From Ceraceosorus guamensis (Eukaryota; Basidiomycota; Exobasidiomycetes; Ceraceosorales; Ceraceosoraceae), in contig NW_020290026.1 of the NCBI RefSeq assembly GCF_003144195.1, positions 62,001 through 126,000 of the forward strand: 64,000 bases of DNA. The letters are read 5' to 3'. Below, one piece after another: positions 49,881 through 61,377 of the stretch (its first letter is position 1; the number at the start of each line of letters is the position of its first letter). Both the position numbers and the translations under genes were made by a program. The notes under the pieces were generated by a model, which worked only from the letters and a program-made list of their open reading frames with translations, was not told the DNA's origin and did not search any database.

Positions 49881-51992
49881 TTAAGCTTGCTCCAAGATGT
49901 CCACATTGACCTTCTTGAAGAGCGGAACGGGCTTCTCGGGGTGCTGCAGAGTCGCAACTTTGATGGCGTAGGGCAGCGTCTTGGTGAGCTGGTAGCTGGC
50001 GAAGCGACTGTTGCCAACGGAGAAGACACCGTCAAGCTCCTCAAGGGAGAGACGCTTGGTCTCGGGGACGAAGAAGAAGATGAGGACAAAGGCGATCAGG
50101 TTCAATCCGCCGTAGAAGAAGAATGTGCCCAGAGATCCAAAGACGTGCAGCATTCTAGGGAAAGTGATGGACAGGACGGAGGCCCAGAACAGGCAAGTAG
50201 CGACCGCCCAACCCATTCCCTGCTCACGCTGAGCAAGGGGGAACACCTCGGCAGAGTAGGCGAAAGGGACAGGGCCTTCGCCGATCGAGTATGCCAGGGT
50301 GAAGAGGTAGATGAAGATGGCAATACCGGCGAGCTTGCCCTTGGTGGCGATGAATTGGTCCGCATCGGGGACAATGCCAAAGTCAGGGTTGGCAGTGTTG
50401 GGGGCTAGGAACATCAGACCGGCGGCAAAGAGGAAGATAGCCATGATGGGGAAGGTCGTGAGCAGAAGGGATCGGCGACCGAACTTGTCGATGACAAAGA
50501 TGGCAGGAATGGCGCCGCTGATAGCGAGGGAATAGTCAAGAGCGTCAGCCGCAATCCCGCTTTCTCGCTATCTTTGATGTCAGCGCGCTTACTCACACGA
50601 AGTTGAGGGCTCCGAAGCCAACGGATGACTTTAGTGCCTCGCGGTCGCTAAGGCCGGCCGTCTTGAAGACGGTGCTGGAGTAGAAGGCCATGACGTTGAT
50701 ACCGCACATTTGTTGGGCAAGCATGACAGTCGAAGCTGCAATGGTGGCCATGCGAACACGAGGGATGGTGAAGAGCTCGGTGAAGCGGCTGACGAAGGTA
50801 GCTCCGCGGATGACGCGCTTCTCCTCCTCGAGCTGAACGTGAATGTAGTACAGGTCACGTGCGGCTTGGAGCTTGGTGAAGCGAAGTCTTTGGAGGGCTT
50901 GGTAGGCTGCGGTGTAGCGGCCCTTCTTCATGAGCCAACGGGGGGACTCGGGGCAGAGCCAGATGAGGAATGCGAGAGGCACAGCGGGGATGAAAGCAGA
51001 TCCCAGTTGAAGTCTCCAAGCGATGCGTCCAGTGTCTGCAACGACCAAGTTCGCCACGAAACCAGCGAAGATACCTGAATCACAAGGCAAGATCGACGGT
51101 AAGTCTCTGAGAGCGGCCTGTAATGACTCATTGCTACTTACCGAAAGCGGTCCACAATTGCCAAGACATGGTGAGCGCTCCACGGATAGCGTTGGGAGAG
51201 TTTTCAGCCGCAAAGATGGGGACAGTGCTTCCCTTGGCACCCATGCCGATACCCAGGATGAGACGAACGACGAAGAGGGTCTGCCAAGAGTGAGTGAAGC
51301 CGGAGGCGATGGGGGTGGCGATGAGGATGAGGGCAGTGATGAAGATGGTACCGCGACGTCCGAACATGTTGTTGAGAGGGTCAGAAAGCCAGCAGCCGAG
51401 GGCGGCCGAGGCAAGGTAAGGAGCCGAATTGACCACACCAACGATCCACTCTCCACGGTCAGTTCCGTCAATGCCAAACTCCGCGGGGAAGGACAGGTTT
51501 GCACCGTTGGAGCCCGTCTGATCCCAACCTTGGGTAGCCGCACCAATGCTGCAGGCCAGGATGGTCAGGTAGAGTGTCCAAGGGGCTGCCCATCTATATC
51601 GCGTGATAATTTAGTTTAGACGAGGTCAGTGCGTATTCCGTGCCGTCGTCGTGCAAGCCGATGACTCACCTGCTGGTCAGCTCCTTTTGAAGCGCGCTGC
51701 GCTCATCCTCTTGCAAGCCATCGATTGACTCGAAACGTGCGGGTTCTTGAGCGGCGAGGGCTGCGCGGTGGAACAAGGCGGGGTCCTCTTGGATCTGCTT
51801 CTCTTGCAAGAATTGGTCAACATCGCGGAAGAGCTGGTCTTGAGAGATGCCGGAGAGCGCGTTGACCAACAGGCCCTCGGAGTTCTCCTTGGACAAGTCC
51901 AGGCGTGGTGCTGCGGGAGCATCACTGGTTTGTTGCTGCGTGAAAGACGCCTTCTCGCTCGAAGGCGACTCTTTGTGAGAGACGTCAGCCAT
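49881..51992 (-). CDS. MFS sugar/polyol transporter
   Basis: Four exons (51670-51992, 51142-51593, 50597-51074, 49881-50517) join in phase to 629 residues. After a ~110-residue acidic cytoplasmic N-terminus come the sugar-porter signatures: [34 protein letters not shown] (loop 2-3), [41 protein letters not shown] (the PESPR motif), [27 protein letters not shown] and [18 protein letters not shown] (PETK motif). About 12 hydrophobic segments are visible. The protein belongs to the plasma-membrane sugar-porter family. The long N-terminal extension with [13 protein letters not shown] resembles fungal polyol/hexose porters, but the substrate is not determined. Expression is probably driven by the TATA box 134 nt upstream of the ATG and a long upstream region. 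Confidence 0.92.
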
Positions 51993-52117
51993 TGTGGAAC
52001 GAATGAAGGAGGTGAAAGGATGGAGTGTAAGATAGCTTACAGGCAGGAGTGGGCTCTGGGGGGAGTTTGGGGGGAGCTGGGGAGGGCGGGTTGCGCATCA
52101 TGATGGGGTCACATGCT

Positions 52118-52126
52118 GTATTTATA
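52118..52126 (-). promoter_or_regulatory. TATA box of the sugar transporter gene
   Basis: The minus strand reads TATAAATAC in context GTGTGTATAAATAC. Its first base is 134 nt upstream of the start codon at 51992. Confidence 0.65.
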
Positions 52127-52513
52127 CACACACGCACAGGCACCTGGCTCCCCGCGGCTGTGATGGCGTAGTCCTGAGACGCAAACACTGACGCCGTGCC
52201 CAAAGCCAATTTTTGTGAAAGCAAATCAAGGAGTGTGAGAGATGATTCTCGCTGATTGCTGATGTGACTACGCTTGCCGCAAACAGGGAGTACGCAGAGA
52301 TTCTGCCGAAGCATGCGCGAGGGGACTGAGCGAACCCACTTCTGACCACAACGCCACCTCGACACGCTCACTTTCCCATTTCCGATCCGACGACGAAGCA
52401 TGCTCGCGTGCAGGCAGCTGCAGCGTAGCCCAGTCTGCCATGGCTGCCGTTCCATATCCCGACCCTGCTGCACTACTGTAGGCGCGGTCTCGTTCCTCCA
52501 AGCGGGCCTACCC

Positions 52514-52533
52514 GGGGGGGGGGGGGGGGGGGG
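52514..52533 (+). repeat. Homopolymer of 20 G
   Basis: Twenty consecutive G on the plus strand (C on the transporter's sense strand), 522-541 nt upstream of the transporter ATG. The length may be inexact because of sequencing error. Confidence 0.85.
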
Positions 52534-53301
52534 CTGGAGGTTCATCAGCGTCAGGGACCCTGCTGCAACGGGAGCAGGCTTTCAGCCCTCGCAAGCTCCA
52601 AAAAGATGCGCGCTTTATTCTTTCAAGACAAGACTAGCGTGCTTACTTGAGGCAGGTCCACCTGCCCGAGGAGCCAGTGGGCAGGCAAACGATCAGCAGA
52701 GCTTGCTCAATCCCCTATATAGCCCGCAAGTGCCTGCATCCCTTAGCGCCGTCAGGGAGCTGCGGGTGGTCTGGACCTGCTGCAAGCGGGCAAAACATCC
52801 ACAGCCATTCACAATTTGCCTCCGCACAGTCGAAGAAGAAAATAATGAGACCATGAGCGAGCTGTACCTCGGAACATTGGGCACAACGGACATGAGACAT
52901 GAGCGCGGGGTAGCCGACGTCCGGAGATGACACCTTCTACAGGCACAGAAATGAGGTACGAGTGGCTAGGAACGTACACCCGTAGCGGCAGGGCAGTATA
53001 TACTCACGACTGAGACGAGCACGCAGCAGCTACAGGGCTGAGGTGAGTTTGGCAGGAGACGCGGTAAGTGTGGGGAAGCGCGCTCGGTCCGGCGCTTCGC
53101 GGGCGGACGAGCAACTTTCAAACGGCGGAATCGTGCGGATTCGAGGGGTTGGGCAAGCACAGGTCCTGCGCGGTACCTTTTCCTCTCGTCGAGCTCGGCA
53201 TCCGCTCCGTCTCAGCATGCCCGCAACAGCCTACTGATCACGAAGGCAGTTGCCGCACTCCGCAAGAGCAAGGCGAAGCGATTGCGGAGACGGCGGAGCA
53301 A

Positions 53302-53340
53302 ACGGCCATGCGGGGACTCGTCTACTGCATGCATGGCCGT
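53302..53340. repeat. Perfect 10-bp inverted repeat with 19-nt spacer
   Basis: ACGGCCATGC at 53302-53311 and GCATGGCCGT at 53331-53340 are reverse complements. They could form a small hairpin in DNA or RNA. Confidence 0.7.
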
Positions 53341-55434
53341 CAGCAGCGACAGAAGCGGACAAAAGGACGTGTGAGTGGCGGGGATGGCTAAAGCAGTCTT
53401 CGTGCACTCATGACCGACGCGGAGGGCGATGTGCTACATTTTGGTTCGAATTTCTTCAACGAGGAGCGGAGAACGGCGAGAAAGTCGCGCCGAGACGGAG
53501 TTTGGTCTTGCGTGAAGTGCACCCCACAATCACGAAATTTTCGCCGTGCCAGATCCGCCGCAGGAGCTCGTAGCTCGGCGCAAGGCCTCACCATCAGTCA
53601 TCAGTAGGGCCCCCGGACTGCTGATGCGTGTCGGCAAGAGGGATGCAAAGGCGTGAAGCTTTGAGGATCCCGAGTCGCTCAAGGATTTTCGATTTTCTTT
53701 GAACGTCTTGCGTGTGAGTCCGCTTTAGCGTGCCAAGCTGTGCCTTAGCGCCCTGCCACTGCACGCCGCGTCCCGTACCTGCCCCTCATTCAATCTCGCG
53801 ACTGCAGACGTGAAGCTTCATCCTTTTTCCGCATCGCAAGAACAGCACTCTGCCGCTTCGAACCTTGCAGCGGTAGCAATCCGCCCATGGTCAGCTCTGG
53901 CAGACAGCCGGTCAAAGAGCCTTGTGCAAGCTGTTTGAGCGAAGATCAGGTCAATGCTCGCAGCAATCATTCGAGGCAGCTTCAGCCAGCTGGCCTTTCG
54001 CCCTATTACACGCTTACGGGGGATTTCATGCACGCCAACGAGGTCTCGTGCAGTGTCCCCTGCTAGCGCGCGTGTGGCTCGGATGGACCAACCATGAGCC
54101 TTGAAGGCTGTCTCCCCGCAGTCTGCCGGCGTGGCATGCACGCGGCTTGCTACTTGCCTGCCTCGGTACCTTTTCAACTTCCCAAGCAGTCAGGCGATGG
54201 GACGCCTTGTGAATTTACCAACGTTCGGATGCATAGCAAAGTCTGATGAGTACCGACGTCACGACTGTTGTAGCACAAAGCGCGGTGAGGGCTCGAGCAT
54301 CCAGCTCCGTCATTGGCCGAATCGCCGTCATTCGCAGGAGCACCACCATTTTGGACTGCGACGACGCCCGCTCTCTCGCCTTGTGAGCAGAGGGCTGGTC
54401 ACACGACATGGTCCGCTGACCGACTGCCCTGGGCAACTCAGACCGCATCCATATCCGTGATCCGTGGTTCTTCTTCATTTGCCTCCGAGCGTTCCCTACT
54501 CACAGGCACACCGACACGAAGTCCGCTGAAGGACCGCGCTCGGATTGGTCCGCTTCCAGCCACGGCCATTACTCAGCGATACACCCAACGCTGGATATCA
54601 GCCACCGCCACGGGGATCTGTCTGTGCTCCGGACATGACGAGAATCTCTGAATGAACAGATGCGGAAAGCACACAGCCTGCCCAAAATCGAGCAGGGCTC
54701 ACGACATATTCACGCTATGAAACCAAGCGACCTGGGGCTGGTCTCACGTGCCGGCCCAGCGAAACTCGCTGTAGCAATGCGAAGACAGTCCCCCGCCAGC
54801 AAGCTAAGGCTCCTAGCCGGACTGAGTACTGCGGAACCTCAGCACATTCGCAATGGTGAGCGCTGAGCCCGATTGCGCTGTCCGACGCAAGAAGAGCCCC
54901 GACCAATCATTCAGGATTGATATGACAGGTTCAAGCAGTGCTTTGGGCCGCTCGCTCCAAAAAGCCCCAGCTGCGCTCGAAGCGTGGAGGTGGCTTGCCT
55001 CGCACCTGTCATGCGAGATGTGCCTGCCTTAATCAAGAATGAAGCTCTACATGCGCCTTCTCCGTGCCTCATCCCACCCTCGCGAACGTGGCAGGCATTG
55101 TCCCGCCATTTGCGGGATTGCCACGACCTGCACAAGGGTATCGCCGTCCTGCGTCTTCTCATCAGCCGCTATTCGGCGCCCAGCAGAGGTCCGAGGAGGT
55201 CGCTGCCGCACGCTTAATCAGCCACTCCAGCCGTTGCGCTACAGCGTTCAATTCTCATCACGCGGACAGAGGTTCAGCATCGGAACAAGTTGCAGCTGCC
55301 ACGCAGAGATTGCAGAGCGGACGATGTTCACGATTCACGATTGATATGAAGCGCTTGAGAGCTCTGCAATTGTAATGCCCAATTGTTGGCATGCAATGAG
55401 CACTGCTTCATCGTTGCTGGCTACAATTGAGACT

Positions 55435-56817
55435 TCAACGAGTGGAAGGGACCGCTGCCACGAAGCCGCCGTCCACTGCGAGGATCTGACCGTTGGTGAA
55501 GGTGTTGGTAGCTAGAAAGAGCACAGCAGACGCCTGGATTGGATGCAAATGAAAAGGTCAGGACACGCTTTTGCTAGGCGCGGTGGCCATCCTTGCTAGA
55601 CAAAGGCTCACCATCTCCTCGGCAGTACCCGTTCTTCCAGCTGGGTTTGCGTGGTTGGCAAGGTCGCCTGGATCGGTTGAGCCGTCCTTTGAAGGACGCC
55701 CTGATGTCATCTCAGAAGGGAAAAGGCCAGGAGCCAGCGCATTGACTCGGATGTTGAGTTTGGATGCGAAGTTCAGCTCGTGCGAAAGCATGGCGGTGAG
55801 GTGATTGGCTGCGGCTTTGGAAGCATTGTACGCGTAGCTAAAGGCGGGCATTGCGTGGAGTGCATCGATTAATCTAGATTCTGCGATGAATCGTCATCGG
55901 CGTATGTGGCCACTCACTGGTACTGCGAAAGCTTGACCAGACCCGATATGGACGTGATATTGATCACAGCGGCGCTCCAAGGCGCACCGCTACCCACGGA
56001 GGATGGAGGACTCTTGTTGCCTGCTTCGAGGAGAGGCAAGAAGGCGAAAGTAGCAAAGAAGACGGCCGAGTTGTTGAGCTTGAAGGTCGAGTCCCAATTC
56101 TGCAACAGGCCGTCCATACCCAGGGAGCGTTTTCAGCCGTCGAGCATGCTCAAATATCTCGACGCGCACACGCACCTCGAACTCCTCGTTGGCGAGATGC
56201 TTTTCGCTGAGGTCTTTCGCAGACAGCGCTTCTTTGTCTTCAAGCCGTGTGACTGGACCTTCGACGCCTGCATTGCTGCGGTACAGGGACGAGTCGAAGG
56301 TTTGAGGTCAGCAAGCGTGTACATGACTGAGTGGTATGCAAGGGCGCAGCTCACTTGATCAGCACGTGCACCTTTCCGTCAGCCTTCTCGATTTGAGCAG
56401 CGAGAGCGCGCAAGTCATCCTTGGAGGTGACGTCAGCTTGGAGGCTGGTGTCGAAAATGCAATCCCGTGTCCATGAGAGTGTATTAGCTACACGAGGCAG
56501 CACATCGTGAGTGGCGATGCTGGTCCTCGAACTCACGGCACGATGCTGCCGCCTCCACTCAGATTAGTGCCATGAACTTTTGCGGAGTTCTGCAACACCT
56601 CCAATCGACGACCGGTGATGTCTAGTGATCAAACAAGACATCCAAATGTTAGCTCTTCCACCAGGAACGATGCTGAAAGCGTCGGAGACTCACACACTTT
56701 GGCTCCCTGTGAGGCGAGTCCTTTGGCTGCCATCAAACCGATGCCTGTTCCTCCACCGGTGACCACCGCAACGGCTCCGGCCAGGCTGAAGATTGAATTC
56801 GCGGCGAAGTTGGACAT
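55435..56817 (-). CDS. Short-chain dehydrogenase/reductase
   Basis: NAD(P)-dependent oxidoreductase. Seven exons (56694-56817, 56537-56621, 56355-56444, 56176-56275, 55918-56099, 55612-55837, 55435-55533) join in phase to 301 residues, the usual size for classical SDRs. Motifs are the Rossmann loop VVTGGGTGIGLMAAKGLA, KVYITGRR, LQADVTSKDDL, NNAGV, the catalytic Ser in INITSISG, YAYNASKAAANHL (YxxxK), VNALAPGLFPSEM and the C-terminal LFLATNTFTNGQILAVDGGFV. The YITGRR after the second strand contains Arg residues and suggests NADPH preference (inference). No signal peptide is seen; the substrate is unknown. It diverges from RAD16. Confidence 0.92.
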
Positions 56818-57047
56818 ATTGACAGCTCCAGATGTACTTTGACTGAATGGATGATGCTAGAATAGCACGTTTAGGGCAATGTGTTGTAGGATGAAGATTT
56901 AAGCGATCAGGCGAGCCCGTCGGTGCTTATGAAGCCCGCTAGGAAGATACGTTGGGCTCCCTTTTTGTTGGCTAAGCACAAGTTCATGCGGGCCAGGGAA
57001 GATTACCGGGCAAAGAGCGAGGATTTCCGGGGTGGAGGTCTACACTG

Positions 57048-57053
57048 CACGTG
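57048..57053. promoter_or_regulatory. CACGTG E-box, SDR/RAD16 promoter
   Basis: CACGTG in context CTGCACGTGACC, about 230 nt upstream of the SDR start and 500 nt upstream of RAD16. Confidence 0.4.
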
Positions 57054-57129
57054 ACCTCCCACCGCTGACGTTGCAACGTGTCGAGACGCGGCGCGACGCG
57101 AGATGATGAGCACTCGCGTAAATCACGCC

Positions 57130-57135
57130 CACGTG
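57130..57135. promoter_or_regulatory. Second CACGTG E-box, SDR/RAD16 promoter
   Basis: CACGTG in context GCCCACGTGATC, 77 nt from the site at 57053. Confidence 0.4.
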
Positions 57136-57554
57136 ATCGGAGTGTCAGCAGGCTTTACTTTGCATGAAGAAGTTTGCAGTCTCGTAGCCGCCTGACCTGA
57201 GCCAGGCTCATCGGGGCGGCAAGTGGCCGTTCGATGACTGATCCAGTGCCCATCCTCTGTTCACGGCACTACTCATCGTGGTTTGGCAGGCATTCAATTG
57301 ATTGCGATTGCAGCGGCCGCATCAAGACTACACGGCACTCTCACTCACCACTCGTCCCCGTGCTCTTTGTGTTGCTAGGCACGACACATTCACATCCTCC
57401 AAGTGGTGTTCATCACTGCCAAGCTTCATTCTCCTCCGTCTTTAGAAGACCCCTACTTTAGATCTCTTCTCGTTCCGAGAGTGCACAGGACGCACCAAGG
57501 CGCAGCGCTGCGATTTGCCACCGAGTCCGTGTGCACACGGAGGCCAATTTCAAC

Positions 57555-60500
57555 ATGCCGCGTCCTCGACAAGCCTTAAAACGCTCACCAGACAGCGTCA
57601 GCGATGCAGTCTCGCCACAGTCATTGAAAAGCTTCGAGAGCGGAAGCGGCAGCCGAAATCCTTCTGGACTAAGTACCCCGAACACTTCCGTAGCATCTGC
57701 GCGTCCTCAACGCAAAGCCAAGGTACGTGTGATGTGCGTCGTTCTCCATCCTGTCGTTGCTAGTATGTTGACTGTTGCTGCTGCCTTGCTATAGCTCAAC
57801 CGTCCCTCCTACGCTGAAGATGATGCGCAGCCTCGCAGAGCGAAGGCTCGAGAGCCCAAAAGCTCCCCCGGTCCTCGTTCCAAGCTGCAACGCTCGCGCC
57901 GGGGAGGACGCAACGTCACCTCAGACTCTGAGTACGACTACGGCTCCCCTTTAGCGAGTCCTGAGACTGGCCGAAAAGCGATACCCGAAGTGGTGCTGAA
58001 ATCGGGCATGTCACTGGCGGATATGTACTGCGACAACACGGATGAAGAGCTCGAGCAGGTAGCGCTACTCTCCAAGCAAAGTCTTCGTGCACTCAACAGC
58101 AAAAGAGGTGAGGGCTCGCGTTCAAAGACTCTAGCTCATCAGGCTTTGAGCGATGTCAAGGAAGAGGACGATGGAGGGTTTTTCCAGCCTTCGCCACGCT
58201 CCAAACGCGACACAGCCAAATCTTCGGGTGGCAGCAGTAGTCGCAAACGTCCTCGACTCCTCAAACGCGAGCCCTCTTTCTCTCCACTCACCGACGTCTC
58301 CCAAGATCTCCCGTTCGATATCTCCAATCTCAAAGACGATGGTGCCTGGAATGAGTGGAGGGATGCAGGCGATGCGCAGTCCGACTCGGAGTTCGAAGCA
58401 TACCGCCCGACGAAGCGCGGTCGCGCAAGTTTCCAGGCCAGATTGGCCCCAGCTCTGCCTGAAGCCGAATCTGAAAGTGATACTGGACTCGACACCAGCG
58501 ATGATGAAAAGCCTGCCGATGAAGCAGGAGGAAGTACCATGCCTGGTGGAGAAGAACAGCGATGGGAGACAGCCAAACAGCGGGCCGCTCGCCTGCGAAG
58601 CGAGGCTCATCGCAAACGTCTCAAGAAAGCACAGAGATCTCGGGTGAGTCTATTTTGCCGCTTTTTGGCACGCCGGGCGTTCTGACAAATACTCCTCCAC
58701 ATGGTGCAGTATGCCAAAACTTCGGACGCCCTAGCTGTGCATCACAAGCACCTCAAAGGCTTGTGGAAGCGATTGAACAAGACGCCCAAGCCAGAGCCTA
58801 CTGGAGCTCAACAACCAGACGGCTTGACCATTAAGCTTTTGCCTTTCCAGCTGGAGGGCCTGTACTGGCTTCGTCAGCAAGAACTTGGGCACTGGAAGGG
58901 CGGCATCCTTGCGGACGAAATGGTGAGCAACTACTCGGCGGTGAGCGTAGACAAATGCTGCGAGCCATGTTAAACCGATCGCTACACTTCTGCAGGGCAT
59001 GGGAAAGACGATCCAAATGATCTCGCTCTTCTTGTCCGACCGCCAAAAGCCTATATTGGTTGTGCTCCCGACTGTAGCCATCATGCAATGGAAGCACGAG
59101 ATCGCAAAGGTGAGCCGTTGAGTATGGATGATCTCCCTCGAGAAGCTCGCAGCTGATTCAGCAGGCCCGTCTTCCAGTACACCGAAGACTTCAAAGTCAT
59201 GGTATGGCACGGGGCTACTCGTGAATCTGACGTCGATGAAATTCGACGTAATGACGTAGTTCTGACCAGCTACGGCATCCTCGAAAGCGCCTATCGGAAA
59301 GAGCATGCTGGATTTAGACGCAAGGGTGAGCTGCACAAGGAGAGAAGTGCCTTACACGCAGTGCGTTGGCACCGCGTAGTGTTGGACGAGGCGCACAACA
59401 TCAAAGAGCGCGCCACAAATACCGCCAAGGCCGCCTTCGCTCTGCGAGGAACTTACAGATGGTGTCTGTCAGGCACACCTTTACAAAACCGAGTAGGCGA
59501 GCTTTATAGCATGGTGCGCTTCCTGGGCAGCGACATTGCCACCGACACGAAGAAGGAAGCTGCTGAGCAGCGCCAACTGGCGGAGCTGGATGCGTCAGCG
59601 ACTGTGTCCGAGCCCGTAGAAGCTAGCGTCAGCAAGTCAGACCATGACCATTTGGTTGAAACCGAACGCACCTTGAACGAGCAAGATGACGAATGGGTGC
59701 CCGAGGCCAGCACAAGATCACGCAAGGGCAAACAGAAGCTCAACGAACGCGTTGAAGAAGCTGTGACCCTGGATGTCACTCCTGACAATACAGCGCGCAT
59801 TTTGGCAATGTACTACTGCAAATCGTGCCCTTGCACTTCCTTGCATTGGCAATTCAGTGACAGAAGGACTTGCGACAAATGCGGGCATTCTCCAATGAGA
59901 CACATCAACCTATGGAACCAGGAAATTCTCAAGCCAATCCAGCGCACTGGTGCCGCGACCGGCGAGGGCGGACATGCGTTCAAACGTCTTCGACTACTTT
60001 TGAGCCGAATGATGCTGCGTCGAACCAAGATTGAGCGCGCAGATGACATGGGATTGCCTCCGCGCACCATCGTCGTACGCCGAGACATGTTTAACGAGGA
60101 GGAAGAAGACTTGTATGCAAGTCTATACACTGAAGGAACGCGCAAGTTCTCGACGTATCTCGACCAAGGAACGGTTCTGAACAACTACTCCAACATCTTT
60201 ACGCTTCTCACCCGCATGCGTCAGATGGCGTGCCATCCCGATCTTGTTCTTCGCTCCAAATCTGGCATCCAGAACAAGCTGCTTGGCGACGATATCACGG
60301 AGAGCATCTGGTTCTGCCGCATTTGCACGGAAGAAGCGGAGGACGCGATCATGTCGAAGTGCCGCCACATTTTTTGTCGTGATTGCGTCACCAGCTACTA
60401 CGAAGCGGCTGTGGCTGAGGGCCACACTCCAGACTGTCCTCATTGTCACAACAACCTAACCATCGACCTGGAGGCCGATGCGCTTGAGCCGCCCGAGCAA

Positions 60501-61088
60501 GTGGACGCGCATGCCCGAGGACGCCAAGGCATTCTTGAGCGCCTCGACATGAGCAAGTGGCGCAGCAGCAGCAAAATCGAGGCGCTACTCGAAGAGCTTG
60601 AGCGTCTCAAGTCGGAAGACAAGACGATCAAGAGCATCGTCTTCTCGCAATTCGTCAACTTCCTCGACCTCATCGGCTACCGCCTGCAGAGGGCAGGCTA
60701 CCGCATTTGCCGCCTCGAAGGTGGCATGACACCGGCAGCACGCGACGCCACCATCAGGTACTTCATGGAGAACGCTGAGGTCTCTGTCTTCCTTGTCAGC
60801 CTGAAGGCGGGAGGTGTTGCGCTGAATCTGACAGAGGCTTCGCGCGTCTTCCTCATGGATCCCTGGTGGAATCCTTCCGTGGAAGTACAAGCGATGGACC
60901 GCATCCATCGTCTGGGTCAATACCGACCCATCAAAGTCACTCGTCTAGTCGTTGAGAATTCGATTGAAAGCAGAATCATCCAGCTGCAAGACAAGAAAGG
61001 AGCCATGATCGAAGCAGCCATCGGCTCAGACGACACGGCAATGACGCGTCTCACCGTCTCGGACTTGCAATTCCTGTTCTCTTTGTAG
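57555..61088 (+). CDS. RAD16: RAD16-like SNF2 ATPase with RING finger (global genome nucleotide excision repair)
   Basis: Rad16 works with Rad7 to find and expose UV lesions in non-transcribed DNA. Five exons (57555-57722, 57795-58643, 58710-58922, 58996-59109, 59178-61088) join in phase to 1084 residues. The N-terminal ~340 residues are disordered and Ser/Arg/Asp-rich. The SNF2 helicase domain has motif [14 protein letters not shown] (411-415 for GMGKT, split by an intron), [15 protein letters not shown], the DEAH box [11 protein letters not shown] (518-521), [21 protein letters not shown] and [13 protein letters not shown]3HC4 RING lies near 829-876 ([17 protein letters not shown]), inserted in the helicase as in Rad16 and Rad5. 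The C-terminal helicase lobe has [57 protein letters not shown]. There is no HIRAN domain, which favours Rad16 over Rad5. Confidence 0.95.
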
Positions 61089-61377
61089 ATCCTCACACTG
61101 TTGATTACGTGGTTCCACCGCGAACACTCACGACGACTCTTACATCCAGTCCATTGGTCCAGTTCCAGCTTACGATACAAATGCATCCATCCACACACGA
61201 CGCGCTGCCTTGACTTTTCGCTAACATTAGATCACCAAGCTTGTACGATCAAGATTACGCACAAGGGTGCTCATTGAATCAGCGATGTATTCAGCGGAAG
61301 TCAGTGTCGTGACAAAGAAATCATCGGTCTATGTGGGAAGTCGTGGGCGGATCGAAATGGTGAGGCGAGCGGTTGCA

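Larger units (their letters stand above)
51993..55434. other. Gene-poor region of about 3.4 kb upstream of the transporter
   Basis: I see no supported gene. Several open frames of 60-180 codons overlap one another on both strands (for example 52400-52930 and 54101-54460) without domains or consistent introns. The region contains the transporter TATA box (52118-52126), a 20-base G tract (52514-52533), an inverted repeat (53302-53340) and a TTCACGATTCACGATTG string at 55327-55343. It may be a long regulatory region; decayed coding sequence or non-coding RNA genes are possible but unsupported. Confidence 0.5.
56818..57554. other. Divergent promoter region between the SDR and RAD16 genes
   Basis: A 737-nt stretch with two CACGTGA-type sites at 57048-57053 and 57130-57135. 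No coding frame was supported. Confidence 0.6.

Noticed and set aside
54101-54651. Overlapping plus-strand frames of about 115 codons each
   Set aside because: Stops interrupt every frame soon after, and no family resemblance was seen even when frames were read across possible introns.
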